A stretch of 64,000 bases of DNA from Heterobasidion occidentale (GCA_039111635.1 JBCAQO010000007.1:2542001-2606000); one strand, 5' to 3'. Numbered from the stretch's first letter, positions 34,808-45,095 are shown. Notes: a model not told the origin generated them from the letters alone. A program made the numbers and translations.

Positions 34808-37154
34808 ACAGATGTTGATCCGGTGCCGACTCCGGGGGGAGAAGTGGATCCTCCTCCTCCTTCTGGTCACTTGGAAAACGCTCTCATTGATTAGGACCAT
34901 CCTATGGCAGACCCAGCACCTTCTCCACCTCTTGCTTCTGTCGTTGTCTCTCCTGATGCTCCCCCTCTTCTTATTCCAGCACCACCTCCTGCTCTTAGAA
35001 CACGCTCTAGGAATTGCTCTGCCACTCCTGAACCAGGTCCATCTGTTACTCAATGCTCTACTTGCACTCGTTGCGCTCCTGGTGAATGGTGGAAGCTTAG
35101 GATGCTGCCTGGAGACAATGATGCTCATTTGGACGCCGCCGAGGATGCCCCTGATGCTTTTGAAGATGCAGAGATGGAACCCATTGTTGAGGATGAATTT
35201 CTAGCTGAAGTCAAGCATGCCTTGTTCACCTCTGGTGCTGAAAAGGCTGAGCCTTCGACGTATCGTCAGGCAATGAAGCGCCCTGATGCAGATGAGTGGC
35301 AGAAGGCGGCAGAGGAAGAGATGGAGGCTCATGCTCGGAATCGCACCTGGGACATTGTTCCACTCCCTGAGGGCTGCAAGGCAATTGGTTCTCGTTGGGT
35401 TTTCAAGGTGAAGCACAACACGGATGGCTCTGTCAAGCGCTACAAGGCTTGTCTCGTCGCCAAGGGCTTCAGTCAGCGCCCTGGGTTTGATTACTTTGAG
35501 ACATTCGCCCCCACAGCCAAGTTTGCAGCCATTCGCGTCATCCTTGCTCTCTCTGCCCTCGAGGACTTTCACCTGTGCTCGGTGGACATCTCCCATGCGT
35601 TTGTCAATGGCAATCTGGACACTGTGGTGTACATGGAGCAGCCTGAAGGATTTGAGCAAGGAGGACCTGGGATGGTCTGTCGCTTGATGAAGGGCTTGTA
35701 TGGGCTGAAGCAGGCGAGTTGGCTATGGTACAAGAAGCTCAAGACGGCACTGGAGCGCATGGGATTCAAGGTGATCTACTCTGACAACAGCATCTTGTTG
35801 AGCGCACTGACAATGAAGCGACTGGCACAGAGAGAGTGCCAAAAAGAAGCTCTATAACGACAGGACTATGGTCCAGAGGGTAAGAGTCTGAAGTAGATAC
35901 AATGAACAGAAGGGAGCACACTTGTGGTCCAGAGGGTAAGAGTCTGAAGAAAGAATTGCCCTCGGACCACGGGTATTTAAGCTACAGAGAACAATAAGAA
36001 ACAAAATAGGAAGGTATGACATCAATGAGTCATTACAGGTGGTCCACTTTGTGGAGCGGTCCAAAGCTCCACCTGGAGGTCGGTCCGGAGTATCAATGAC
36101 ATTACACAGGACCGCCTGAGCCGGTTAACCCGGTGAAACAACTGGAACAAAGTGAGACATGGTGAAACAAAGTGAGACAGTCCAAAAGGAGAAAGAAAGC
36201 AATATACCCACTTTGGGAGTGGCTGTAGGGCCGCTCCCAGCTGCAGAGGCGAGTAATCAATGAGTCCCAAAGGTGGCACGCATGTGGCACCCATGCCACA
36301 TCAACTGGAATGGCCACAAACAACATACGGACAGGCCGACTCGACCCCTGTGAAGACTTCCATGGTCCCTGGCACCAATCTCTCCATCTCCACAGCTCCT
36401 GCATCAGCTGAGGACAAAGAGTACATGAAAAAGGTTCCCTACATCTCTGCTGTTGGTTCCCTGTTGTTCCTTGCACTCGCCACTCGTCCTGACATCGCCC
36501 ACACCGTCTCTGTCCTATGCCGTTTCAACTCGAATCCTGGGATTGCACACTGGAAGGCTGTGAAGCATTTGTTTTGCTATCTGAGAGGCACCCTGGATTA
36601 TCGACTCGTCTATGGTCCCACCGACTCCAAAGAGCTCTTCACCTCTTTCTGTGATGCTGATCATGCAGGCAACCCGGACAACAGACGGTCCACCAGTGGA
36701 TATGTGTTGCGCATTGGCTCTGGAGCGATCAGCTGGAGCTCCAAGCTCCAGGGACTCGTTGCACAGTCAACCACAGAGGCTGAGTTCATTGCTGCCGTTG
36801 ATGCGGGCCGGGAGATCGTCTGGATGCGCAATTTGCTAACTGAACTTGGCTACTCCCTTTCTGAGCCATTAATTCTCCGCGTCGATAACCAGTCGGCTGT
36901 TGCAGTTAGCAAGAATCCAGAGCACCATGGGCGCATGAAGCATCTCGATCTTTGTTTCTTTTGGCTCAGGGACTAAGTAGAGGCTGGTGTGATTGCGCCA
37001 GCCTACGTTCCTACTGCGGAGAACGCTGCGGACATCCTGACGAAAGATGTTCCACCTGAGAAGGTGAAGATTTGCTGCAGCTTGATGGGACTAGAGGATC
37101 TGCCGCATTAGGAGGGTGTTTTGGACGCTCTAGAGGCGTGGAATCAGGAGGGTG
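34808..37154 (+). pseudogene. Copia pol fragment C5 (+), RT and RNase H, with an LTR replacing part of RT
   Basis: Starts within the proline-rich linker (DVDPVPTPGGEVDPPPPSGH) with no upstream gag, protease or integrase. RT N-terminal half is readable (GSRWVFKVKHNTDGSVKRYK through MGFKVIYSDNSI, to 35795). Then a minus-orientation LTR occupies 35796-36325, and coding resumes at YGQADSTPVKTSMVPGTNLS. About 170 codons including the FVDD catalytic motif are missing. RNase H follows to WLRD, then a tail (VEAGVIAPAYVP...ILTKDVPPEKV) and polypurine tract into the 3' LTR at 37155. An in-frame TAG near 34892 is one transition from CAG. Confidence 0.88.
35796..36325 (-). repeat. Copia LTR (-) inside C5
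   Basis: 530 bp, TGTTG...CAACA in minus orientation. Flanks CATCT and TACGG are not a duplication, consistent with recombination or deletion at this site instead of simple insertion. Confidence 0.9.
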
Positions 37155-37207
37155 TGTTGTTTGTGGCCATTCTGGTTGATGTGGCATATATGCCACATGC
37201 GTGCCAC
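37155..37207 (+). repeat. Copia 3' LTR of C5, left part (interrupted by E1)
   Basis: First 53 bp of the C5 3' LTR, beginning TGTTGTTTGTGGCC after the polypurine tract. The LTR is interrupted at 37207 by element E1 and resumes at 47620. Confidence 0.95.
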
Positions 37208-38041
37208 TGTTAGGACCGCGTCCTAACACGTGCTTCGCACGTGAGTGGATGGGCTGGTCAAGTGCTTCGGACTCGTTGCAGACTCGGACCGTTTTCCATG
37301 ACTCCTTACCATTTACATGCTGATGCATGAACGCTGACTGCTGGTTCCTGATTCTTGATGTGGACAGACATTGGTTCCTGACCCCCGTTCCTGGTTCTTG
37401 ATCGATCAAAGATGTGGATAGACATTAGTGATCGGATTACTATATTTGGTTATATGGCAGGTCGATGAGGTATTCTAGCTTACGGATCTCGATCGTTGAC
37501 TTTGGTACCTGAGAAGCGCACGGACCAGATCTGGATCCTGCCCTAGACACTTCTGTACGTAAATAGCCGAGATGAGCTTCTAAGAAGCTCAGCTCGTTCA
37601 CCTGTAATACACTCGATCTCTGCACTGCACCCGGCGTCTGGCTACCTTCCTAGCCCACGCTTCGTGATCTCTGTCAGATCTGAGAAACTCTTTACACGGT
37701 CTGACGAAGCACTGGACTCGTCTCCCTTCCCTCCCCTCCCTCTACTCATCCGCTTCTATACCGGACTAGCTGCCTTCCGCGTTCTCAGTTGGACACCCCC
37801 TCGTGTCATCTGTTGGACAGGAGAAGATCATCCGGTTCCTCCTCATCATCGAGAAGACCTCGAAGATCACCTTCTCAATCTCTTCGAGAACAAAGCAGAC
37901 AGCGACTCCGAGTTCCTCGAAAGAGCCCAAAGACGATCCATCGTCTTTATCCATTGGAGTCTACGACTATACGAACCAGTGGAGGTTTAGCCTAGGGACC
38001 CCTTCGTGCATCGGTGCACGTGATAGGTCTCCGACCTAACA
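37208..38041 (+). repeat. E1 5' LTR
   Basis: 834 bp, TGTTA...TAACA. Both ends are palindromic: TGTTAGGAC / GTCCTAACA around CGC and CACGTGC / GCACGTG around TTC at the left; CGTGCA / TGCACG and TAGGTC / GACCTA at the right. A TATA-like TAAATA lies at 37560-37565 and the predicted RNA start is about 37591. Confidence 0.97.
37560..37591 (+). promoter_or_regulatory. E1 LTR core promoter (TAAATA box and predicted RNA start)
   Basis: TAAATA at 37560 is 31 bp upstream of 37591, where the sequence AGCTCGTTCA begins that is complementary to the primer site. Upstream U3 contains many ATGs; downstream of 37591 none occurs until 38702, which independently supports a start here. A perfect inverted pair GAGCTTCT / AGAAGCTC lies immediately before it (37574-37590). 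Confidence 0.6.
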
Positions 38042-38043
38042 CT

Positions 38044-38053
38044 TGAACGAGCT
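38044..38053 (+). other. E1 self-priming primer binding site
   Basis: TGAACGAGCT begins 2 nt after the LTR edge and is the exact reverse complement of AGCTCGTTCA at 37591-37600 in the LTR. In Tf1-type elements the 5' end of the RNA folds back on such a site and primes reverse transcription. No TGG-type tRNA primer site is present. Confidence 0.7.
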
Positions 38054-39363
38054 CTTTTATCCCTACCCTATTTAAGCTGGATCCCCAGCAGAGACAGCTC
38101 TTTCTCTCATCAGTCAACAACATTTTAGCAATCGCCAACAGGGTAAACCTAACGGCAACCCCAGCAGCAACCCCTCAAGGGAGAATAAACAACCCCGGAG
38201 CCATAGAAGTCGCAAGACACCGGAACCCAGGAAAAGTCTATTCAGGAATAGCCACACTCAGGCTACAACAAGCACCCGAAATATTTATAGACCTGCTTAA
38301 AACTAGATATAGATTTTCCGGGATTTGCTTCGTCAACGAACCAAAGACACCGTTCACACTCACGGACAACGGAGAGCCCGACGTCATCAGAGCAAGGAAC
38401 TGCGTCGAGATACACGACGGAAGACCAGACGATTTCCCCGTCGCCGTTATCCCCGATCTCCGAAGAACCATCGCAAGGAATATCGACACAGACGGAATCA
38501 GAGCGGAACTCGTCAAGACCAAGGAGAACAGAGACCACGTCTCAATCCTCATCCACTGGACCTTCTCCTCAACCTAGGAAAACACACTGGAAGCACCTAA
38601 CTCTCCGCCAGTCCGAACCGAAATCGAAGGGATCGTTTTTATTGTCAGAAGAGGAGAGTTCGCCCACAAAACTTATCATCTCCGAACCCTCATCTCGGGA
38701 CATGCATTCTCCGAGATCATCCAACTCATCGACCAAATTGATATTTCCATCAACGAAATTATCAAAAGGGACCCAGACTTACAGGAAGCATTACAAGCCG
38801 GAAGAAGACAGGCAGTACCCTTCTTCTTCAAAGAATAAGGAACCACGGACGAAGTCGCAGCGGGATACCCTCCCGGCTATAGAACAGACCCAGCAGAAGT
38901 CTACGGAGACTTACCCGAAGACGTCGACAAAGATCAACTTTATTACGACGAAAGGAAAGCACACTTCTACTACGCGGGAATCCTCACCGGATTCTTCCAA
39001 CAACAAGGAAAAAGCGAATACGAATACGCGGCTTGGGGAGGAGAAATTGTCCACGCAGGACCCGACCTACACCTCGTTAAGGTCGAGGACTACGTCGCAA
39101 GGAAGACCTTCGACAAGCCTGAATCACCGGCAAATCGGCATTGTGACTCGCCAAGACCGCACATACATACTCTACCCAGAGAAACAGCCAGTGGAAGTCG
39201 AATCTCTAGAAGAAACACTCCCGCTACATCCCCCTTACAGGAGACCGCTCCCCAAGAAGACTTCCGAGCCCCAACACCGGAGTTTGTCCCCGAACCGGAG
39301 TATTTTGAAGCACCAAGTGGAAATCCGGAACCGCCTAACGATCCAGAGCCCCCGCCCGATACA
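38047..39363 (+). other. E1 leader: ATG-poor, protein-like frame in phase with gag
   Basis: In the gag frame the sequence is open from 38047 to 39363 except for TAG at 38575-38577 and TAA at 38836-38838. It reads like protein: GICFVNEPKTPFTL, NCVEIHDGRPDDFPVAVIPD, HAFSEIIQLIDQIDISINEI, YYDERKAHFYYAGILTGFFQ, AAWGGEIVHAGPDLHLV. This frame contains no ATG. The only ATG in any frame between 37591 and gag is at 38702; it opens a Ser/Thr/Lys-rich 257-codon frame (to 39475) overlapping gag. Both stops lie next to AG dinucleotides that could serve as splice acceptors, so an N-terminally extended spliced Gag is possible. Readthrough, non-AUG initiation or a decayed ORF are alternatives. Confidence 0.55.
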
Positions 39364-40383
39364 ATGTCGGCAGATACTGGAAGTAATGAGTCCAAGGGAC
39401 CAGCTATGGCCAAACCCACCACCTTCAGTGGAAACAGAAAACGAACCGAGCAATTCCTCCACGAAATCGATCTGATGTTCTTGGCTAGGAAGAAGGATTA
39501 TGCGAACGAATTCGCCAAAATCGCTTACGCCCTATCATATATGAAGGAAGGATCGGCAGGGATATGGGCAAGGAACTTCACTCAGGCCAGGAACACGCTG
39601 AAGGATTGGTACAAATACACTTGGGCAGAAACGGACGGCTACACATCCGTCCGAAAAAAGATAGCCACCGACTTCGAAGAGTTCAACAAAGAAGCCGATG
39701 CTCGTGACAAACTGGCCCGAGTCAATCAGGGAAAGGAATCGTTTAACACCTACCTTCAGCTGTTCGAACAGCTCGCAGTGCTTGCCGGTGTAGACGGAGA
39801 AACCAAGAAAACCCATTTCCTGCGAGGACTCAAGTGGGAGTTGGCAAAGGGAATTTATGAAGATCCCTCTACAGACGGGACATGGGAAGAACTAGTCAAG
39901 AAGGCCAAGAAACACGAAAGGATGCGCATCGCAAGGGACCGAGCATACGACCTCCGAAAAGGAAAATTCCAAATCTACACTCCGCGTACATTTTATGACG
40001 AAAGGGCACCCCTACGGCACGATAGGGAGCCCCAATATGAACCTATGGATGTAGATGCAGCGGAAATGGAGGCCGATGCTGTCCGAACTCGGTTCAAGAA
40101 ACTTACCCCGGCGGAGAGAGATCGACTTGCCAAAGAAGGCAAGTGCTTCTTCTGCAAGAAGCCCGGGCACATGGCGCGCAATTGTCCTTCTCGGCCCAAG
40201 AAAAGATTCCAGCCCCCTCGTCGCAGACCGGTGCGCGAAGCAGAAATGGACGAAGGACAATTCGACGATGAAGACGTCGAAGAAGGAAAAAACAGAGTCA
40301 ACCACATCCGCCAGATGATGATGGGACTCAGTATGGAAGAAATCGAGGAAGTTCGAGCCTTTAGCGACTCGAAGAATTTTTAA
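39364..40383 (+). CDS. gag: E1 Gag
   Basis: Structural nucleocapsid precursor of the retrotransposon, 339 residues. After a short variable start, residues about 17-200 form the retrotransposon gag core (TTFSGNRKRTEQFLHEIDLMF, RNTLKDWYKYTWAE, ETKKTHFLRGLKWELAKGIY). The basic C-terminal part contains a CCHC knuckle CFFCKKPGHMARNC (residues 261-274) for RNA binding. It starts at an ATG and ends at TAA next to an AATTTTTAAG stretch. Pol is in a different frame. The upstream frame is also open (see leader), so the native protein may be longer. Confidence 0.93.
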   Translation: MSADTGSNESKGPAMAKPTTFSGNRKRTEQFLHEIDLMFLARKKDYANEFAKIAYALSYMKEGSAGIWARNFTQARNTLKDWYKYTWAETDGYTSVRKKIATDFEEFNKEADARDKLARVNQGKESFNTYLQLFEQLAVLAGVDGETKKTHFLRGLKWELAKGIYEDPSTDGTWEELVKKAKKHERMRIARDRAYDLRKGKFQIYTPRTFYDERAPLRHDREPQYEPMDVDAAEMEADAVRTRFKKLTPAERDRLAKEGKCFFCKKPGHMARNCPSRPKKRFQPPRRRPVREAEMDEGQFDDEDVEEGKNRVNHIRQMMMGLSMEEIEEVRAFSDSKNF

Positions 40384-40585
40384 GGCCTCTCCCATCGGCA
40401 GCGGATGTGGAGAGTAGGATTCTTGCAGGAAATCGGTACGCTCCTCTGGCCAGTAAAGATGCTGACCAAGAGCATGGACATCCAGATGTATTGTATCTTT
40501 CGGAAATGAAATCACATGGTGCACCATCCCTCCGACTCGAGACAATGCTCATAGGCAAGATAGAAAAGCTGCTACACAAGCACTG
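40384..40585 (+). CDS. E1 Gag-protease connecting segment in the third frame
   Basis: Between the gag stop and the protease active site, protein-like sequence (PSAADVESRILAGNRYAPLA, HPDVLYLSEMKSHGAPSLRL) lies in the frame -1 relative to gag, and the protease (ALVDSGATG) lies -1 relative to that. Two backward steps, one near the T5 run at 40377-40381 and one near GAAAAG at about 40563-40568, would give a continuous Gag-Pro-Pol. Splicing or sequence error would do the same. Confidence 0.55.
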
Positions 40586-43500
40586 GTGGACAGTGGAGCC
40601 ACCGGAATCTTCATGCACCCTCGCTTCGTAGAAGCGCATCAAATCACCACGCATAAAACCCCCACCCCTATCCCAGTTAGTACGGTCCAGAACACTGAGT
40701 TCAAAGGAGGACCCATTACCAGATTCGCCAACCTCAAATTACAGGTTCTAGGCGAAAAAGGGGGGTCGCATACAGAATCAGCAAGATTCTACATCGCGGA
40801 AATAGGAAAAGAGGACGTCATTCTAGGAACCGACTGGTTATTAGAACATAACCCAGAAGTCGACTGGCATGCCTACGGGCTACACTTTACCAGATGCCCG
40901 CCCTCCTGCCAAATAAAAGGAGGACCGGTAAAAGCTAAAAGAGCTACAAGAAAACCAGGATGTCCTAAACCAAGCATACGGCGCATGGAAACAGTACCGC
41001 AAACGGGCGACTACTCAATACCAGTGCAAAAGCCGGGAAAAGCAGTACCAGGCCGGAAAGTGGGAAACACCACAGTACCACATCCGCGGACAATACCTAC
41101 AAGTCCGGAGTTCACAACTCGAAGGTTGAATGCCGAACGTCTGAAGGCTCGAACCAGAAATTATAAGGTTCCGACATGGGCTGAAGAAGACGTTCCGGAG
41201 GACGGTGACGGACTTCCGGCACTTCCCTCCAAGGATCTTGAAAAAGATGGAGTCTATCTTGTCAGATGCCTAGATACGGGAACATTACAGGCACTGGAAT
41301 TATACAACGACTCCGAAGAAGGCGTTGATATACATCGCGCCGAAACCACGGAACTTCCATACGCCAATACACCGGCTCAAGGAAGCAAACCTGCCAAAGC
41401 ACCGACAGGAAAACAAACAAAACACACCAACTCGCAAAGACTGGCAGAAGAAGCCGCCAAAGGGAAACCCGAACTATCCTTCGAAGAAATAGTGCCGAAG
41501 GAATACTGGAATTATAGGAAGGTTTTCGAAGGTCGACCAAAGGGACAGCTACCGCTCTCTCGACCTTGGGATCACAAAATAGAAATCAAGGAAGGAATGG
41601 ATCACTCGCTCAAACCCAAGCTATACAGTCTTAGCCCTGGAGAGCAAGTGGAACTCAAGAAATTCATAGATGAAAACCTCCAGAAAGGATTCATCAGAGA
41701 ATCCAAATCGCACATGGCATCCCCATTCTTCTTCATCAAGAAAAAGAACGGGAAACTACGACCAGTAATGGATTATCGCAAACTCAATGAAATAACAATC
41801 AAGAACAAGTACCCTTTGCCGATTATTCAAGAATTACTGGACCTTCTAGCCGAAGCTATATACTTTTCACTAATGGATGTCGATACAGGATATAACAACG
41901 TACGCATGAAAGAAGGAAGCGAGAAACTAGCCGTGTTCGTCACCAATTTAGGAATGTACGAACCTCTGGTGATGTTCTTTGGGTTAACCAACTCGCCGGC
42001 AACATTCCAAACTATGATGAACGCCCTCTTCAAAGACCTCATCTACGCCGGATTAGTGGCAATCTATATGGACGACATCCTAGTATTCTCTAAAACAATG
42101 GACGACCACATCAAGACGGTTCGAAAAGTTTTACAGATCTTACAAGACAACGATCTGTACCTACAACCCTCGAAATGCCACTTCCACAAGAAGAAGATCG
42201 ACTATCTTGGATATGTTATATCACACGGACATCTGGAAATGGACCCGATTAAGGTGGCCGGCATTATGGACTGGCCAACCCCTGGAAAAGTAAAGGAAGT
42301 GCAATCATTTTTAGGTTTTTGCAACTTTTATCGCAGGTTTATCAAAGATTACTCAAAGATAGCAAGACCGCTATTTGAGCTAACACAGAAGGAACACACC
42401 TGGGATTGGACACCAGCATGCGAAGAAGCGTTTCAAACGCTAAAACAAATATTTACAGAATCTCCGGTGCTCGTTATGCCAGACACAAGGAACCCGTTTC
42501 GCATTGAATGCGACGCTTCCAACTTTGCCACCGGAGCAGTTTTATCACAAGTCGCCAAAGATGGAAAATGGCACCCATGTGCTTATATTTCCAAGTCGCT
42601 CTCACCTACAGAACGCAACTACCCAATCTATGATAAAGAGTTGCTGGCGGTCGTTCGAGCTTTCGAAGCTTGGCGACACTATCTGGAGGGCGCCGACCAC
42701 CCGGTAGATGTCTGGACGGACCACAAGAACCTCGAATGGTTCCGATCAAGCCAGAAATTGAACCGTCGACAAGCACGATGGTCACTCTACCTCTCGCGTT
42801 TCGACTACAAGTTGACGCACAAGGCAGGAGTCACTAATAAATCCGACGGTCTGTCACGGCGTCCAGACCATAAAAAGGGGGTGGAATTTGACAATTCAGG
42901 CGAAACACTCTTGGAACCCAAACTCTTCAATAACACAGAAAAGATCCGAAGACCTTTCGCAGAAATCAATGCCATCAATACAGACAACAGTTGGGACCCT
43001 CATCAAATACTTCACATTAGGGCAACTGGACGAGGAGGCGTTACCATAATAGACGACGACCTCCGGAAACGAATCATTGAAGAAAATAGGAAAGACGAAT
43101 GGCTATTAGAAACCCTAGCCAAGATTAAAACCTTAGGACCTCGAAACATGAAGAAAGGTTTACAAGAATGGAACGAAGAAGAAGGATTGGTCCTTCACCG
43201 AGGAAAAATATATGTTCCTCGGAACGAACAACTTCGTCAAGATATCATCAAATTAAACCATGACAATCTAGCAGCAGGACATCCAGGACAAAGAGGAACT
43301 CTAGCCTTAGTCGGACAGGAATTCACTTGGCCAGGAATATCAAACACAGTTCACCAATATGTGGAAGGATGCGCCATCTGTCAATCCACCAAGAACGACA
43401 CACATCCTACCATGGTACCATTGCAACCAACAGAAATCCCAGATCAACCCTTCAGAACAATAACCATGGATTTTATTACAGATCTGCCAGAATCAAACAG

Positions 43501-44899
43501 ATACGACTCGCTACATGTAGTAACCGATCGATTCACCAAAACCGCAGTAATAACTCCATGCCTGAAAACCACCGACTCTGATGAAACAGCCAAAATCTTG
43601 CTAGAAAACACCTGGAGACGCTATGGACTGCCAGATAAAATCATATCGGATAGAGGAACTCAATTCGCTTCAAAAGTAGCGCAAGCCCTGCTCAAAGAAT
43701 TAGGAATCAAATCCGCTTTAAGCACAGCCTATCACCCGCAGACGGACGGTGCTACGGAACGAATGAATCAGGAACTAGAACAATATCTAAGAGCATTTTG
43801 CAGCTCTTCACAAGATGATTGGGCCGTACTAATCCCCTACGCGGAATACGCCCACAACACCCATCAGCACTCAGCCACGCAGAAGTCACCGTTTGAACTT
43901 CTCCATGGATATCAACCATGGGCTTACCCAGCCATCATCGGAAACACGAATGTCCCCACCGCCGACGCTCGCCTCGAAGCTCTGCAACGTGCTAGGAAGG
44001 AAGCACAAGCCAGCCTCGAAATAGCAGCCGAAGCCATGAGGATACAGCACGACCGTTTTGGAACGGACCTGCCGCCTTTCAAGAAAGGAGATCAAGTATG
44101 GCTCGATGGGAAGAACATCCACACCGATCACCCATCAGAGAAACTGAGACCCAAACACTTTGGGCCATTTAAAATCATTGACACCATAGGAAATGTCAAC
44201 TTCAGGTTGAAACTGCCCAACAGCTGGAAGCGCATTCATGACGTCTTCCATGCTAGTCGACTCACGCCCTACAAGGAAAACGAGGTCTATGGTCCGAACT
44301 ACCCTAAACCGGCTCCGGACCTGATCGAAGGGCAAGAAGAATTCGAAGTCGAAGCCATTGTCGGAGCTAGGCGCTTCGGACGATGGAAGATCCTGCAGTA
44401 CCTGATCAAGTGGAAGGGCTACCCAGAATCGGACAACTCTTGGGAAGCCGCGGCAAACGTCACTAACGCACAAGAAGCCATAAAGGACTTCTACCGCCGG
44501 CACCCTCGGGCAGTCAAAGGAATGGAAGCCTCCATTCTGGCCCTGGTGATCGAATTAGAACTCAACAGAGTAGCCGAAGAAGATCAAATCAGAAAGAAGC
44601 TCGAGAAGCATCCGATCGGAAAGAAGCTTCTCGCCACAGGATTAGCTATCCCCCAGATCATGGAAGAGATCAACAAACAAATGACGCAGCTAAAGAGGCC
44701 GCCCCTGGTTCCTCGATCAAAAGTGCCACCACCAACAATCAACAATCGAGAAGCGCAGCCAAAGAAGCCCAATATAGACTCGTCTCGATCAAAGCTACAG
44801 CAGAAGCGATCGGACAGCTCTAATTGGCGGGCTCAAGCATACCAGGAGCTACAAAAGCAGACCAACCGAGGATTGGCATGGCCAGGCAAACGGCTATGA
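40586..44899 (+). CDS. pol: E1 Pol (protease, RT, RNase H, integrase, chromodomain)
   Basis: An uninterrupted frame of 1,437 codons; the frame is open from 40466 and has no early ATG, so it is presumably made as a Gag-Pol fusion. Protease: LVDSGATG at the start, then ILGTDWLLEHNPEVDW. RT: LYSLSPGEQVELKKFI, SPFFFIKKKNGKLRPVMDYR, and active site YMDD (residues 494-497, codon at 42065). RNase H: FRIECDASNFATGAVLSQ. Integrase: HHCC finger (HDNLAAGHPGQRG...CAICQ), MDFITDLPES, SDRGTQF, and HPQTDGATERMNQELEQY with the catalytic Glu. C-terminal chromodomain VEAIVGARRFGRWKILQYLI and KWKGYPESDNSWE (about 44350-44450) marks it as a chromovirus, expected to steer insertion to marked chromatin. All catalytic motifs look intact. 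Confidence 0.96.
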   Translation: MDSGATGIFMHPRFVEAHQITTHKTPTPIPVSTVQNTEFKGGPITRFANLKLQVLGEKGGSHTESARFYIAEIGKEDVILGTDWLLEHNPEVDWHAYGLHFTRCPPSCQIKGGPVKAKRATRKPGCPKPSIRRMETVPQTGDYSIPVQKPGKAVPGRKVGNTTVPHPRTIPTSPEFTTRRLNAERLKARTRNYKVPTWAEEDVPEDGDGLPALPSKDLEKDGVYLVRCLDTGTLQALELYNDSEEGVDIHRAETTELPYANTPAQGSKPAKAPTGKQTKHTNSQRLAEEAAKGKPELSFEEIVPKEYWNYRKVFEGRPKGQLPLSRPWDHKIEIKEGMDHSLKPKLYSLSPGEQVELKKFIDENLQKGFIRESKSHMASPFFFIKKKNGKLRPVMDYRKLNEITIKNKYPLPIIQELLDLLAEAIYFSLMDVDTGYNNVRMKEGSEKLAVFVTNLGMYEPLVMFFGLTNSPATFQTMMNALFKDLIYAGLVAIYMDDILVFSKTMDDHIKTVRKVLQILQDNDLYLQPSKCHFHKKKIDYLGYVISHGHLEMDPIKVAGIMDWPTPGKVKEVQSFLGFCNFYRRFIKDYSKIARPLFELTQKEHTWDWTPACEEAFQTLKQIFTESPVLVMPDTRNPFRIECDASNFATGAVLSQVAKDGKWHPCAYISKSLSPTERNYPIYDKELLAVVRAFEAWRHYLEGADHPVDVWTDHKNLEWFRSSQKLNRRQARWSLYLSRFDYKLTHKAGVTNKSDGLSRRPDHKKGVEFDNSGETLLEPKLFNNTEKIRRPFAEINAINTDNSWDPHQILHIRATGRGGVTIIDDDLRKRIIEENRKDEWLLETLAKIKTLGPRNMKKGLQEWNEEEGLVLHRGKIYVPRNEQLRQDIIKLNHDNLAAGHPGQRGTLALVGQEFTWPGISNTVHQYVEGCAICQSTKNDTHPTMVPLQPTEIPDQPFRTITMDFITDLPESNRYDSLHVVTDRFTKTAVITPCLKTTDSDETAKILLENTWRRYGLPDKIISDRGTQFASKVAQALLKELGIKSALSTAYHPQTDGATERMNQELEQYLRAFCSSSQDDWAVLIPYAEYAHNTHQHSATQKSPFELLHGYQPWAYPAIIGNTNVPTADARLEALQRARKEAQASLEIAAEAMRIQHDRFGTDLPPFKKGDQVWLDGKNIHTDHPSEKLRPKHFGPFKIIDTIGNVNFRLKLPNSWKRIHDVFHASRLTPYKENEVYGPNYPKPAPDLIEGQEEFEVEAIVGARRFGRWKILQYLIKWKGYPESDNSWEAAANVTNAQEAIKDFYRRHPRAVKGMEASILALVIELELNRVAEEDQIRKKLEKHPIGKKLLATGLAIPQIMEEINKQMTQLKRPPLVPRSKVPPPTINNREAQPKKPNIDSSRSKLQQKRSDSSNWRAQAYQELQKQTNRGLAWPGKRL

Positions 44900-45037
44900 C
44901 CCCTTTCGACCCCACTCTGTCCACAGTAGCCGTTTATACCATCGTCGCGACTCTTGCTCTCACCGCTGTCTCCATCGCTATCGCCCTTGTCCTCGGATCC
45001 CTTCACGCCGCTGCCACCATTGGCATCTCCTCCGTCG

Positions 45038-45044
45038 TATAAAA
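45038..45044 (+). promoter_or_regulatory. Internal TATA box of the accessory gene
   Basis: TATAAAA followed by GACACC, 52 bp upstream of the accessory ATG at 45096. The same TATAAAAGACACC string with 51-bp spacing to the ATG is kept in the diverged relic at 23844, which argues for a real, maintained promoter inside the element. Confidence 0.75.
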
Positions 45045-45095
45045 GACACCCTACATCGGACAAAAAACGTTCCTCAGCATCCCAGCTACCATTGA

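Noticed and set aside
37664..37990. 108-codon ORF in each E1 LTR
   Set aside because: No ATG start and no domain; it is LTR sequence lying in the ATG-free leader, identical in both LTRs because they are recent copies.
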